This document shows, one piece after another, positions 6,547 through 15,090 of a stretch of 64,000 nt of DNA. A program made the translations under genes and the position numbers. Position 1 is the stretch's first letter. Each line of letters begins with the position of its first letter. Under the pieces are notes generated by a model, which was not told where the DNA came from, ran no database searches, and worked only from the letters and a program-made list of their open reading frames with translations. This stretch comes from Streptomyces sp. DH-12 (GTDB taxonomy: Bacteria > Actinomycetota > Actinomycetes > Streptomycetales > Streptomycetaceae), in contig NZ_PPFB01000001.1 in the NCBI RefSeq assembly GCF_002899455.1, forward strand, positions 4,316,001-4,380,000, read 5' to 3'.

Positions 6547-9420
6547 ATGACGGATCAGCGGGAACTGGCGGCGGCGCTGCGTTCGGCGGTGGGCGGCGAG
6601 GTGGACTTCGGCGTCACCGCGCGGGCGCTGACCACGATGGACGCCTCCAACTACCGCCGGGTCCCGCTCGGCGTGGTCGCCCCCCGGGACGCCGACGACG
6701 TCGCGGCGGTGCTGGCGGTGTGCCGGGAGCGCGGGACGCCCGTGGTGCCGCGCGGCGGCGGCACGTCCATCGCGGGGCAGGCGACCGGCACGGGCGTGGT
6801 GCTCGACTTCACACGGCACATGAACCGCCTGCTGTCCCTCGACCCGGAGGCGGGCACCGCCGTCGTCCAGCCCGGCCTCGTCCTCGACCGGCTCCAGGAG
6901 GCCGCCGCCCCGCACGGCCTCCGCTTCGGCCCGGACCCGTCCACCCACGGCCGCTGCACCCTCGGCGGCATGATCGGCAACAACTCCTGCGGCTCCCACT
7001 CGGTCGCCTGGGGCACCACCGCCGACAACGTGCGCACCCTGTCGGTGATCACCGCGCGCGGCGAGCGGCTGCGCCCGGGACCCGGCTGGGCGGGCGCCCC
7101 GGCGGGCCTGCGCGACCTCGTCGACGGCGAACTGACGCGCCTGCGCACCGCCTTCCCCGACCTGCCCCGCCGCATCTCCGGCTACGCGGTGGACGCCCTG
7201 CTGCCCGAGAACCGCGCCGACGTCGCCCGTTCCCTCTGCGGCTCGGAGGGCACCCTCGCCGTGCTCACCGAGGCCGAGCTGACCCTCGTGCGGGCGCCCC
7301 GCGCGCGGGCGCTCGCCGTGCTGGCGTACGCGGACGAGAGCGGGGCCGCGCAGGCGGCGGCGGGACTGCTGCCGTACCGGCCGCTGACCGTGGAGGGCAT
7401 GGCGGCCGATCTGGTGCCGTCCGCCGCGGACCTGCCGCGCGGGGGAGCGTGGCTCTTCGTCGAGGCCGGCGGGGACACCGGGGCGGAGGCGCGCGCGGCC
7501 GCCGAGGCGATCGTGCGGGCGGCGGACGTCGTGGACGCGCTGGTGGTCACCGACCCGGCCCGGCAGCGCACCCTGTGGCGCATCCGGGAGGACGCGAGCG
7601 GCACCGCGACCCGGATGCCCGGGGGCGGTGAGGCGTGGCCCGGCTGGGAGGACTGCGCGGTGCCGCCCGCCCGGCTCGGCGCGTACCTGCGGGACTTCCG
7701 GGCGCTGCTCGCCGAGCACGGCCTGCGCGGCATCCCGTACGGGCACTTCGGGGACGGCTGCATCCACGTGCGCATCGACTTCGACCTGCTGACCGGGCCG
7801 GGCGTCGCCCGCTTCCGGCGCTTCTCGGAGGAGCTGGCCGATCTGGTCGTCGCCCACGGCGGTTCGCTGTCGGGGGAGCACGGGGACGGGCGGGCGCGGG
7901 CCGAACTGCTGCCGCGCATGTACGGCGCGGAGACGGTCGCCCTCTTCGAGCGGGTGAAGGGGGTGTGGGACCCGGACGACCTGCTCAACCCCGGCATGCT
8001 GGTCCGCCCCGCCCCCCTCGACACGGACCTCCGCTTCTCCGTCCTGCCGCGCGGACCGGTCGACGTCGCCTTCGGCTACCCCGCCGACGCCGGCGACTTC
8101 TCGGCCGCGGTGCGGCGCTGCGTGGGCGTCGCCAAGTGCCGTACGACGTCCGCGCCGGGGGCCGCCGTGATGTGTCCGTCGTTCCGGGCGACGGGCGAGG
8201 AGGCGCACTCCACGCGCGGGCGCGCCCGGCTGCTGCACGAGATGCTCGCGGGCGAGGTGGTGACCGACGGCTGGCGCTCCACCGAGGTCCGGGACGCGCT
8301 CGACCTGTGCCTGTCCTGCAAGGGATGCCGCTCCGACTGCCCGGTCGGCGTCGACATGGCCACGTACAAGGCGGAGTTCCTGCACCACCACTACGCGGGC
8401 CGCCGCCGTCCCGCCGCCCACTACGTGATGGGGTGGCTGCCGGTGTGGCTGTCCTGGGCCGCCCGGACCCGGACTGCGGGGGCGGCGAACGTGCTGGCCT
8501 CGGCCGGCCCGCTCGCGCGCCTGGCGAAACGGCTCGGCGGGATCGCGGGCGAGCGGGAGATCCCGCGTCTGGCGGGCGAACCGTTCACCCGCTGGTGGCG
8601 GCGCAGGCGGCCGTCCGCCGCGGGTGGGGGCACGCTGGTGGTGCTGTGGCCGGACACCTTCACCGAGCACCTGTCGCCGTCGGTGGGCCGGGCGGCCGTG
8701 CGGGTGCTGGAGGCGGCGGGACTGCGGGTGGCGCTGCCCCCGACGCTGCGGCCGCGGCCGGGCGGACGGGTGGGCGACGCCCGGTCACGCTCGGCGCTGT
8801 CCCTGATCACGGCGCGGCGCGGCCGGGTCTGCTGCGGTCTGACGTACCTCTCCACCGGCCAGCTCGACCGCGCCCGCACGGTGCTGCGGCGCACGCTCGA
8901 TCTGCTGGAACCGGTCCTCGCCGCGGACGCGCCCCTGGTGGTCCTGGAACCGAGCTGCGCGGCCGCCCTGCGCACGGACGCCCCGGAACTCCTCCACGAC
9001 GACCCGCGCGCGGCTCGACTCGCCTCCCGGGTCCTGACGTTCGCGGAGACCCTGGAACGGCACGCCCCCGGCTGGACCCCGCCGGCCGTGAACCGCCCGG
9101 TCACCGGCCAGACCCACTGCCACCAGCACGCGGTCCTGGGCGACGGCCCCGACCGCAGACTGCGGGAGGCGGCCGGACTCAAGGGCGAGTTGAGCGGCGG
9201 CTGCTGCGGCCTGGCGGGCAACTTCGGTTTCGAGGAGGGACATGAGGGTGTCTCGCGCGCGTGCGCGGAGGAACAGCTGCTGCCGTCGGTGCGGGAGGCG
9301 CCGGAGAACGCGGTGGTCCAGGCCGACGGCTTCTCCTGCCGCACGCAGCTGGAGCAGCTGGGAGGCGTCAGGGGCCGCCACCTGGCGGAGATCCTGGCGG
9401 AGGCGCTGGACGAGGAGTGA
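6547..9420 (+). CDS. FAD-linked oxidase / iron-sulfur dehydrogenase fusion (D-lactate or glycolate dehydrogenase-like)
   Basis: 957 aa. The N-terminal half is a PCMH-type FAD-binding domain (PVVPRGGGTSIAGQATGTG; GGMIGNNSCGSHSVAWGTT) with the C-terminal FAD-oxidase cap, ending in the SLSGEHGDGRARAELLPRMY motif. The C-terminal half is a GlpC/heterodisulfide-reductase-like iron-sulfur part with CLSCKGCRSDCP (Cys 588, 591, 594, 598), an earlier Cys group near 525-543, and CCG motifs (RVCCGLTYL; GGCCGLAGNFG). It probably oxidises a 2-hydroxy acid and passes electrons to the respiratory chain. The exact substrate is uncertain. No SD is evident at the ATG. Confidence 0.85.
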   Translation: MTDQRELAAALRSAVGGEVDFGVTARALTTMDASNYRRVPLGVVAPRDADDVAAVLAVCRERGTPVVPRGGGTSIAGQATGTGVVLDFTRHMNRLLSLDPEAGTAVVQPGLVLDRLQEAAAPHGLRFGPDPSTHGRCTLGGMIGNNSCGSHSVAWGTTADNVRTLSVITARGERLRPGPGWAGAPAGLRDLVDGELTRLRTAFPDLPRRISGYAVDALLPENRADVARSLCGSEGTLAVLTEAELTLVRAPRARALAVLAYADESGAAQAAAGLLPYRPLTVEGMAADLVPSAADLPRGGAWLFVEAGGDTGAEARAAAEAIVRAADVVDALVVTDPARQRTLWRIREDASGTATRMPGGGEAWPGWEDCAVPPARLGAYLRDFRALLAEHGLRGIPYGHFGDGCIHVRIDFDLLTGPGVARFRRFSEELADLVVAHGGSLSGEHGDGRARAELLPRMYGAETVALFERVKGVWDPDDLLNPGMLVRPAPLDTDLRFSVLPRGPVDVAFGYPADAGDFSAAVRRCVGVAKCRTTSAPGAAVMCPSFRATGEEAHSTRGRARLLHEMLAGEVVTDGWRSTEVRDALDLCLSCKGCRSDCPVGVDMATYKAEFLHHHYAGRRRPAAHYVMGWLPVWLSWAARTRTAGAANVLASAGPLARLAKRLGGIAGEREIPRLAGEPFTRWWRRRRPSAAGGGTLVVLWPDTFTEHLSPSVGRAAVRVLEAAGLRVALPPTLRPRPGGRVGDARSRSALSLITARRGRVCCGLTYLSTGQLDRARTVLRRTLDLLEPVLAADAPLVVLEPSCAAALRTDAPELLHDDPRAARLASRVLTFAETLERHAPGWTPPAVNRPVTGQTHCHQHAVLGDGPDRRLREAAGLKGELSGGCCGLAGNFGFEEGHEGVSRACAEEQLLPSVREAPENAVVQADGFSCRTQLEQLGGVRGRHLAEILAEALDEE

Positions 9421-9429
9421 CTCCCGGCC

Positions 9430-9855
9430 TCAGTCGAGGCAGAACTCGTTCCCCTCGATGTCCTGCATCACGATGCACGAGTCGGTGCCGTCGGAGAGCA
9501 GCCGCTGCCGGACCGCACCGAGGGGCACGAGCCGGGCGCACTCGGCCTCCAGCGCGGCGAGCCGCTCCGCACCGGTCAGCCCGGTGCCGACGCGCACGTC
9601 GAGGTGGACCCGGTTCTTGACGGTCTTGCCCTCCGGCACCCGCTGGAAGAACAGCCGCGGTCCGGCCCCGGTGGGATCACTCGCCGAACACCAGGCGCCG
9701 TCCCCGTCGGGGAACCGCTCCCGGTTGAACTCGTCCCAGGAGCCGTACCCCTTGGGCGGCACCACGGTGTACCCCAGCACCTCGCACCAGAACCGCGCCA
9801 GCCGCTCCGGATCCGCGCAGTCGAACGTGACTTGAACCTGCCTGATCACTGCCAC
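9430..9855 (-). CDS. VOC-family (glyoxalase-like) protein
   Basis: About 141 aa, one vicinal-oxygen-chelate domain. It shows VQVTFDCADPERLARFWCEV at the start of the first beta-alpha-beta unit and ends HLDVRVG...CIVMQDIEGNEFCLD, the usual metal-site Glu near the C-terminus. The reading frame extends further upstream, but I chose the GTG at 9855, which has an AGGG eight bases before it; GTG 9849 is also possible. It converges on the large dehydrogenase gene with only 9 bp between. Its activity (resistance, isomerase or dioxygenase) cannot be told from sequence. Confidence 0.8.
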   Translation of the reverse strand: MAVIRQVQVTFDCADPERLARFWCEVLGYTVVPPKGYGSWDEFNRERFPDGDGAWCSASDPTGAGPRLFFQRVPEGKTVKNRVHLDVRVGTGLTGAERLAALEAECARLVPLGAVRQRLLSDGTDSCIVMQDIEGNEFCLD

Positions 9856-10042
9856 GGGGCGCACCCTAACAAGGGGGCCGCCGGCCGGCCGCTGATTGTT
9901 CGGCGCGTGCCCTCGACGGGGGACCGGACCGCCGCCGGCCCGTGTCAAGCCGGTGTGCGGGGCATCGGATGGTGGCTAGAGTCGTCCCGTCATACCTGGT
10001 TGTGGGGACAGCCGGAGTGCCTTGGGGGAGGGCCCGCAGCAC

Positions 10043-12100
10043 ATGAGTCGTCGTTCCACCGGCTTCGTCGGCGTCTGGGCCGAGATGCAACGGCAGCAGC
10101 AGCGTCAGCAGGAGGCCGACGCCAGGCGGCGCAGGCAGGAGGAGCAGCGGGCGCGGGCCCACCAGCGGCGCGTCGAGCGCGATCACCGCGAGTACCGGAA
10201 GGCGGAGGCCCTCCGGCGCACGGAGGAGCTGGACGCGCGGGTCGCGTCCCTGCGGGCGCTCCTCGCGTCGGGGTGCCAGGCCCCGCCCTTCCGGGCCGCC
10301 GCCCTGCTGCGGCCGGAGACCGTGCAGCCGTTCGCGCCGGGCCCGCTCGCCCAGCCGGTGCCGATGCCGGACGCCCGTGATTACCAGCCCCAGGGCGGGG
10401 GCTGGACCGCGAACCGCCGGGCCCAGGCGCAGGCGGAGGCACGGGCGCGCTTCGAGCGGGACTGGCACGCCGCGCAGGCCGCCGAGGCGCAGCGGCAGCG
10501 GCAACTCGCCGCCTACCAGCGGCAGTACCAGGAGTGGGCCGACGCCCGGCTGGCCGAGGTCCGCCGGCACAACGCCGGGGTCGCCGCGACCGTCGAGGGC
10601 GTGCGCCGCCGGGAGCCGGACGCCGTGGTCGAGTACTTCTCCGCCGCCCTGTACTCCTCGACGGCCTGGCCCGAAGGATTCCCGCGCCAGGTGGCCGCGG
10701 CCTACGACCCGGCCGCGGGGCAGCTCGTCCTGGACTGGGAACTGCCCGCCTACGACGTGGTGCCGGAGACCAAGGCCGTCCGGTACATGCCGAGCGTGGA
10801 CCAGGACAAGGAGACGCCCCGCCCGGCGGGCCAGCGGCGTGCGCTGTACAAGGAGGTCCTGGCCCAGTGCATGCTGCTCGTGCTGCACGAGCTGTTCGCC
10901 GCGGACGAGCAGGGTGCGCTGGAGTCGGTGGCCCTCAACGGGTTCGTCGACGGGCACGACCCCACGACGGGCCGGCCGGGGCAGATCGTCCTCGCCACCG
11001 TCATGGCCGAGCGCGCCGCGTTCCAGGAGCTGCACCTGGTCCAGGTGGACCCGGAGAGCTGCTTCGCCGACGCGCTGCGCGGTCAGGTCTCGGCACGCCC
11101 CGACCAGCTCGCGGCCGTACGGCCGGCCCGTCGGCCGCAGGACGTCGGCAACCGGGTCGTCGCCCACGGCGACGACGAGGACCCGGACCTGTTCGCGATG
11201 GACCCGCTCGCCTTCGAGAATTTGGTCGCCGACCTCTTCCGCGCCATGGGCATGCAGGCGGTCACCACCCGGCGCTCCCACGACGGGGGCGTGGACGTCG
11301 ACGCCCTGGACCCCACCCCGATCCGGGGCGGCAAGATCGTCGTCCAGGTGAAGCGCTACCGGAACACCGTGCCGCCGACCGCCGTGCGCGACCTCTACGG
11401 CACCGTGCAGGACGCCGGCGCCAACAAGGGCGTCCTCGTGACGACGTCCGGCTTCGGCCCCGGCTCGCACACCTTCGCCAACGGCAAGCCGCTGGAGCTC
11501 ATCCCGGGCCCCGAGCTCGTCGACCTGCTCCACCGGCACGGTCTGCGGGGGCGGCTGGGGGACGGGAGAACGGGCACGGCCCGCCCGGCGGACCCGGACG
11601 ACGACCGGCTGCCCGACGACTACAACGTCCTGGGCATGAGCTGGTCCGGCAGCGTCGCCCTGGACGTGTGCGCCCTCGTCTGCCGCGGCGGCCGGGTGCT
11701 CGGCGACGACCACTTCGTCTTCTTCAACAACCCGGGGACGCCGGACGGCGCGGTGCGCGCCCTCCCCGCCACCGCACCCGACAAGGCCGCGATCCGCGTC
11801 GCCTTCGACGCGCTGCCCGACGAGGCCGACCGCTTCGTGCTCGTGGCCGCCGTCGACCCGGAGGTGAACCCCCACGCCGACCTCGCGGGCTTCACCGACG
11901 CCCGCATCCGCCTGCTCGACCCGGGGCTGACCGAACTGGGCCGGCTCGAGGTGTCCGACGGCCGGGCGGGGGAGACGGCCCTGGTCCTCGGCTCGTTCCG
12001 CCGCCGGGCCAACGGCGACTGGGACTTCGTCCTGGGCGGCAAGGGCTACCGGGGCGGCCTGGAGGAACTGGTGCAGGACTTCGGCATCGAGGTGCGGTAG
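10043..12100 (+). CDS. Coiled-coil / Mrr-type restriction endonuclease / TerD-domain fusion
   Basis: 685 aa in three parts. Residues 1-180 are rich in Gln/Arg/Ala/Glu and predicted coiled-coil (MQRQQQRQQEADARRRRQEE and similar). A middle region (about 190-370) is not recognised. An Mrr_cat nuclease domain at about 390-510 shows the Asp region DGGVDVDA (414 on) and QVKRY (Q435-V-K), then NKGVLVTTSGF. A TerD-like domain at about 530-685 begins LGMSWSGSVALDVCA and ends GDWDFVLGGKGY with GGLEELVQDFGIEV, matching Ca-binding Ter proteins. Family knowledge suggests stress- or phage-linked DNA cleavage. ATG 10043 has a GGGGGAGGG ribosome-binding site; a TAGAGT -10-like hexamer lies about 65 bp upstream. 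Confidence 0.85.
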   Translation: MSRRSTGFVGVWAEMQRQQQRQQEADARRRRQEEQRARAHQRRVERDHREYRKAEALRRTEELDARVASLRALLASGCQAPPFRAAALLRPETVQPFAPGPLAQPVPMPDARDYQPQGGGWTANRRAQAQAEARARFERDWHAAQAAEAQRQRQLAAYQRQYQEWADARLAEVRRHNAGVAATVEGVRRREPDAVVEYFSAALYSSTAWPEGFPRQVAAAYDPAAGQLVLDWELPAYDVVPETKAVRYMPSVDQDKETPRPAGQRRALYKEVLAQCMLLVLHELFAADEQGALESVALNGFVDGHDPTTGRPGQIVLATVMAERAAFQELHLVQVDPESCFADALRGQVSARPDQLAAVRPARRPQDVGNRVVAHGDDEDPDLFAMDPLAFENLVADLFRAMGMQAVTTRRSHDGGVDVDALDPTPIRGGKIVVQVKRYRNTVPPTAVRDLYGTVQDAGANKGVLVTTSGFGPGSHTFANGKPLELIPGPELVDLLHRHGLRGRLGDGRTGTARPADPDDDRLPDDYNVLGMSWSGSVALDVCALVCRGGRVLGDDHFVFFNNPGTPDGAVRALPATAPDKAAIRVAFDALPDEADRFVLVAAVDPEVNPHADLAGFTDARIRLLDPGLTELGRLEVSDGRAGETALVLGSFRRRANGDWDFVLGGKGYRGGLEELVQDFGIEVR

Positions 12101-12110
12101 GCCACGCGGC

Positions 12111-12269
12111 GTGCGGCGCGGCACGGCGGCCGTGCACCCCGCCCTGCCGCTCGCCCTGCTGTTGCGCGCCTGCGACGCTCCGGAGACCGCCGCCTCGGCC
12201 CTGCGCAACCCGAGCCTCCCGCCGGAGGCCGTGCACGAGCGGCTGGACGCCCTGGGCGTACCCCGCTGA
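12111..12269 (+). CDS. Possible small protein, LRV-repeat-like
   Basis: 52-codon reading frame from GTG 12111, ten bases after the Mrr-TerD gene. The C-terminal half (ALRNPSLPPEAVHERLDALG) resembles one leucine-rich-repeat-variant unit. It has no clear ribosome-binding site. It could be a real small downstream partner or a remnant of a larger repeat protein. Codon third positions are GC-rich like its neighbours, which is weak evidence. Confidence 0.3.
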   Translation: MRRGTAAVHPALPLALLLRACDAPETAASALRNPSLPPEAVHERLDALGVPR

Positions 12270-12293
12270 GGCCCCCGGGCGCGCCCCGCCGGG

Positions 12294-12746
12294 TCAGGGC
12301 GTCGTCTCGCCCCGGACGAGGGGGTAGCAGACCGGCTGGACGCCCTCGGGGAGGGCGTCCGGTTCGCACCAGCGGGCCTCGAGGATCTCGAAGGGGTCCA
12401 GGCGCAGCTCGCCGCCGAGCAGGCGGGCCTCGAAGGCCACCTCCATACGGGTGCGCAGGCCGCTGTTCAGCATGACCAGGCGGCCGGCCTCCACGTCGAG
12501 GCCGGTCTCCTCCTTGACCTCGCGCACCACGGTCGCCCGGAAGTCCTCGCCCTTGCGCGCGAAACCGCTCGGCAGGCCCCACTGGCGGCCGGGCGGCCAC
12601 ATCCGGTGCCGGAGCAGCAGCACCCGCCCCTCGTCGTCGCGCACCACACCCGTCACGCCGACCACGAACTTGGCGTGCAGCAGCCACATGATGCGGCTCT
12701 GCAGCGGGCGCAGGAGTCGCCAGACACGGACCAGGAGTCGTCGCAC
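12294..12746 (-). CDS. NUDIX hydrolase
   Basis: 150 aa. The Nudix box is intact: GFARKGEDFRATVVREVKEE followed by TGL, matching Gx5Ex7REUxEExGU. The N-terminus has a basic, hydrophobic stretch (LLVRVWRLLRPLQSRIMWLL) that may associate with the membrane. Members hydrolyse nucleoside diphosphates linked to other groups, such as oxidised nucleotides, NDP-sugars or dinucleotides. The substrate cannot be assigned. It converges on the Mrr-TerD gene, with the possible small ORF between. Confidence 0.88.
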   Translation of the reverse strand: MRRLLVRVWRLLRPLQSRIMWLLHAKFVVGVTGVVRDDEGRVLLLRHRMWPPGRQWGLPSGFARKGEDFRATVVREVKEETGLDVEAGRLVMLNSGLRTRMEVAFEARLLGGELRLDPFEILEARWCEPDALPEGVQPVCYPLVRGETTP

Positions 12747-12873
12747 GGGGCCTCGGCTGATAGGGGGAGCGGACGGGGTGTCACCAGGGGGAACCGTACC
12801 GGGTGGGACGTCCGCACCGTGGACGGAGTTGACCCGGACGGGACACGGGCCGCATCGTCAGGCATATAAACGC

Positions 12874-12916
12874 TTCACGGTACTGACGTAGTCCAATACG
12901 CTGGACCCGTGAGTCC
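12874..12916 (+). promoter_or_regulatory. Probable EamA-gene promoter with GTCCA/TGGAC repeats
   Basis: A -35 TTCACG (12874-12879), 17 bp, and -10 TACGCT (12897-12902). GTCCA at 12891, TGGAC at 12902 and GTCCA at 12912 form two overlapping inverted repeats spanning the -10 and the expected start point, which looks like an operator. The regulator is not identifiable here. Confidence 0.5.
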
Positions 12917-12982
12917 ATCAAGGTGCACACTCGGTGCAGTCGTGCATCACCTCTCGCGTCTCCTACCTCCCTGGAAGGCACC

Positions 12983-13939
12983 GTGACCACCCCCAGCGCC
13001 GCCACCCCGTCCACCGCATCCGGGCAGAGCCGCGGTCCCGCCCCCGCGCAGGCCGGCGCCCCGGGCGGCCGCCGGGGCGCCCTGGGACCGGTCGGGCTGG
13101 TGCTGGCCGGCGGCATCTCGGTGCAGTTCGGCGGGGCGCTCGCGGTGACGCTGATGCCGCGCGCCGGCGCGCTCGGGGTGGTCACCCTGCGGCTGCTGGT
13201 CGCGGCGCTGGTGCTGATGGTGGTGTGCCGGCCGCGGCTGCGCGGGCACTCGCGGACCGACTGGGGCACGGTGATCGCCTTCGGCCTCGCGATGGCGGCG
13301 ATGAACGGCCTCTTCTACCAGTCCGTCGCCCGCATCCCGCTCGGCCCCGCGGTCACCCTGGAGGTCCTGGGGCCGCTCGCCCTCTCCGTGCTGGCCTCCC
13401 GGCGCGCGGTCAACCTCGTGTGGGCCGCGCTCGCCCTCGCCGGCGTGTTCCTCCTCGGCGGCGGAGGCTTCAGCGGCCTCGACCCGCTGGGCGTCGCCTT
13501 CGCGCTGGGCGCCGGGGCGATGTGGGCGGCGTACATCGTCTTCAGCGCGCGCACCGGGCGCCGCTTCCCGCAGGCGGACGGGCTGGCCCTCGCCATGGCG
13601 GTGGCGGCGGTGCTGTTCCTGCCGCTGGGCGTCCTGGAGTCCGGCACCAAGCTGCTCGACCCGACGACGTTCGCGCTGGGCGCGGCGGTCGCGGTGCTGT
13701 CGTCCGTCCTGCCCTACACCCTCGAACTCCTCGCGCTGCGACGGCTGCCCGCGTCGACGTTCGCGATCCTGATGAGCCTGGAACCGGCCCTCGCGGCCGC
13801 CGCCGGCTTCCTCGTCCTCGACCAGGCCCTCGCCGCGACGGAGGCCGCCGCCATCGCCCTGGTCATCGCGGCGAGCATGGGCGCGGTGCGCACGCAGGTG
13901 GGGCGGGGGAGGAACGGGAAGACCGCGGGCGGCTCCTGA
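12983..13939 (+). CDS. EamA/DMT-family transporter (RhtA-like exporter)
   Basis: 318 aa with about ten hydrophobic helices arranged as two EamA repeats. The N-terminal 30 residues are Ala/Gly/Pro-rich and cytoplasmic. Segments such as LVLAGGISVQFGGALAVTLM, GLFYQSVARIPLGPAVTLEV and PYTLELLALRRLPASTFAIL (the second-repeat signature) match the threonine/homoserine exporter RhtA group. It probably exports an amino acid or small metabolite. GTG 12983 has GGAAGG four bases upstream and agrees with the family N-terminus; an earlier in-frame start would include the promoter repeats. Confidence 0.85.
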   Translation: MTTPSAATPSTASGQSRGPAPAQAGAPGGRRGALGPVGLVLAGGISVQFGGALAVTLMPRAGALGVVTLRLLVAALVLMVVCRPRLRGHSRTDWGTVIAFGLAMAAMNGLFYQSVARIPLGPAVTLEVLGPLALSVLASRRAVNLVWAALALAGVFLLGGGGFSGLDPLGVAFALGAGAMWAAYIVFSARTGRRFPQADGLALAMAVAAVLFLPLGVLESGTKLLDPTTFALGAAVAVLSSVLPYTLELLALRRLPASTFAILMSLEPALAAAAGFLVLDQALAATEAAAIALVIAASMGAVRTQVGRGRNGKTAGGS

Positions 13940-14003
13940 GGCGGGCGCGGCGTCGCCCGCCGCGCGGCCGGGTAGGGTACGGGCACGCACAGGGGGGAGC
14001 GGC

Positions 14004-14723
14004 ATGCTGGCGGGGGCGTTGGGCGATCTCGTGCTGGGGCTGCTCGCCAGTTGTCTGAGCGGCCTGGCGGTGTGGCTGTGGCAGCGCGGCAGGCACAACC
14101 GGGACCTGCGGCTGCGGATGCGCGTGGTCGGCGCCCGTCCCGGCGACACGTGCCTGATCGTGATGAACAACAAGTACGGCGCTCCGGGCACCACGCACCA
14201 CCATGACGTCCAGGCGATGATCGAGGCGGCCGTTCTCAGCCACAGCCTGGAGTGCGAGGTCGAGGTCGTCCGCAGCGACGACTTCCGGGGGAGCAACGGG
14301 AACAAGCCCGAGTTCTGCATCGGAGGCCCGCTCGGGTCGAACGCCCGGAGCGCGGGTCATGTCGCGCACACCCTGCCCGGCGTCACGTTCCACCCCTACA
14401 CCCACCCGGAGCACCCGCTGGCGTTCGAGGCGGGCGGGGTGCTCCACCGCCGGGACAGCGGCAACGAGGAGTACGTCCTTCTCGCCAAGTTCACCGCTCC
14501 CGGCGGCGAGCGTCCCGTCATCCTGGTCTGCGGGCAGACCGCCCTCACCAACCACGCCGCCCTCCACTTCCTCCGCCGTTCGTACCGCCGGATAGCGGAC
14601 ACGGTCGCCTCCACCGACCGCTTCTGCCTGCTGCTGAAGGTGCCCTCGATCCGCACCTACGGCCACCAGGGCGTCGTCCTGGAACGTGACCTCACCGACG
14701 TCGCCTTCACGCCCGGGGCGTGA
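14004..14723 (+). CDS. Single-TM protein with unassigned cytoplasmic alpha/beta domain
   Basis: 239 aa. One N-terminal membrane helix (GALGDLVLGLLASCLSGLAV) is followed by basic residues, then a soluble domain with alternating strands and helices. Features include CLIVMNNKYG, THHHDVQAMIEAAVLSHSLE, FCIGGPLGSNARSAGHVA and VILVCGQTALTNHAALHFLR. The pattern suggests a Rossmann-like fold with Gly-rich turns. I do not recognise a named family. GGGGGAGCGGC precedes the ATG as a good ribosome-binding site. The 3' end overlaps the decayed toxin-like gene on the other strand by 17 bp. Confidence 0.7.
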   Translation: MLAGALGDLVLGLLASCLSGLAVWLWQRGRHNRDLRLRMRVVGARPGDTCLIVMNNKYGAPGTTHHHDVQAMIEAAVLSHSLECEVEVVRSDDFRGSNGNKPEFCIGGPLGSNARSAGHVAHTLPGVTFHPYTHPEHPLAFEAGGVLHRRDSGNEEYVLLAKFTAPGGERPVILVCGQTALTNHAALHFLRRSYRRIADTVASTDRFCLLLKVPSIRTYGHQGVVLERDLTDVAFTPGA

Positions 14724-15000
14724 GCCCGGAGCCCACCGCCACCGCCCGTCGCTCGGGGGCGAGGACGAACAGCATCCTGATGCCGGCCGATCCACTGCCG
14801 CGTGGACGTGACTCCCGCGTGCTGCGGCAGCGGCCCCTCCCGGTCGCGTCGGCCGTCGGACGCCGCAGCGCCGGACCCGCCTCCTGGAGCCGCTCCAGGG
14901 CGGCTGTGACGCGCAGGTGGCTCTCGGGGTCCTCCTCGGCGAGCGTCTCGATCCGGTCCAGCACGTCCCTCGGCGGCGATCTGCCCGTCGAAAAAATCAT
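14707..15000 (-). pseudogene. Decayed RelE/Gp49-like (HigB-type) toxin gene
   Basis: 97-codon frame. Its middle matches the phage-derived Gp49-like/RelE toxin pattern: LDRIETLAEEDPESHLRV, ALERLQEAGPALRRPTAD and GSGSAGIRMLFVLAPERRAV. The normally conserved N-M-K-E-L-R-P segment reads STRESRP, and the frame ends in SGLTPRA where intact members continue for about 40 residues (AGDK...WYR). No HTH antitoxin gene follows. The start lies inside the promoter palindrome of the divergent operon. I call it a remnant. A shortened functional protein is less likely. Confidence 0.5.
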
Positions 15001-15039
15001 GCAAGCATGCTTGCTTGTTTCTCGCCCCCCTGCGATGCT
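15001..15039 (+). promoter_or_regulatory. Operon promoter with 14-bp perfect palindrome
   Basis: GCAAGCATGCTTGC at 15001-15014 is perfectly palindromic and overlaps a -35 (TTGCTT, 15011-15016). A -10-like GATGCT follows at 15034-15039 after 17 bp. This is the only candidate promoter upstream of the coupled acyl-CoA operon, so the TetR gene at its end is the likely binder. Binding is inferred. Confidence 0.6.
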
Positions 15040-15090
15040 CCCCCCGTCCGCCCGCACGCCGCCGTGTCCGTGCCCCGAGGGGAGCGCCTC

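Noticed and set aside
6193..8670. 825-codon minus-strand frame opposite the FAD dehydrogenase
   Set aside because: Opposite a conserved gene with clear motifs; the product is repetitive RGG-rich text, not a protein family.
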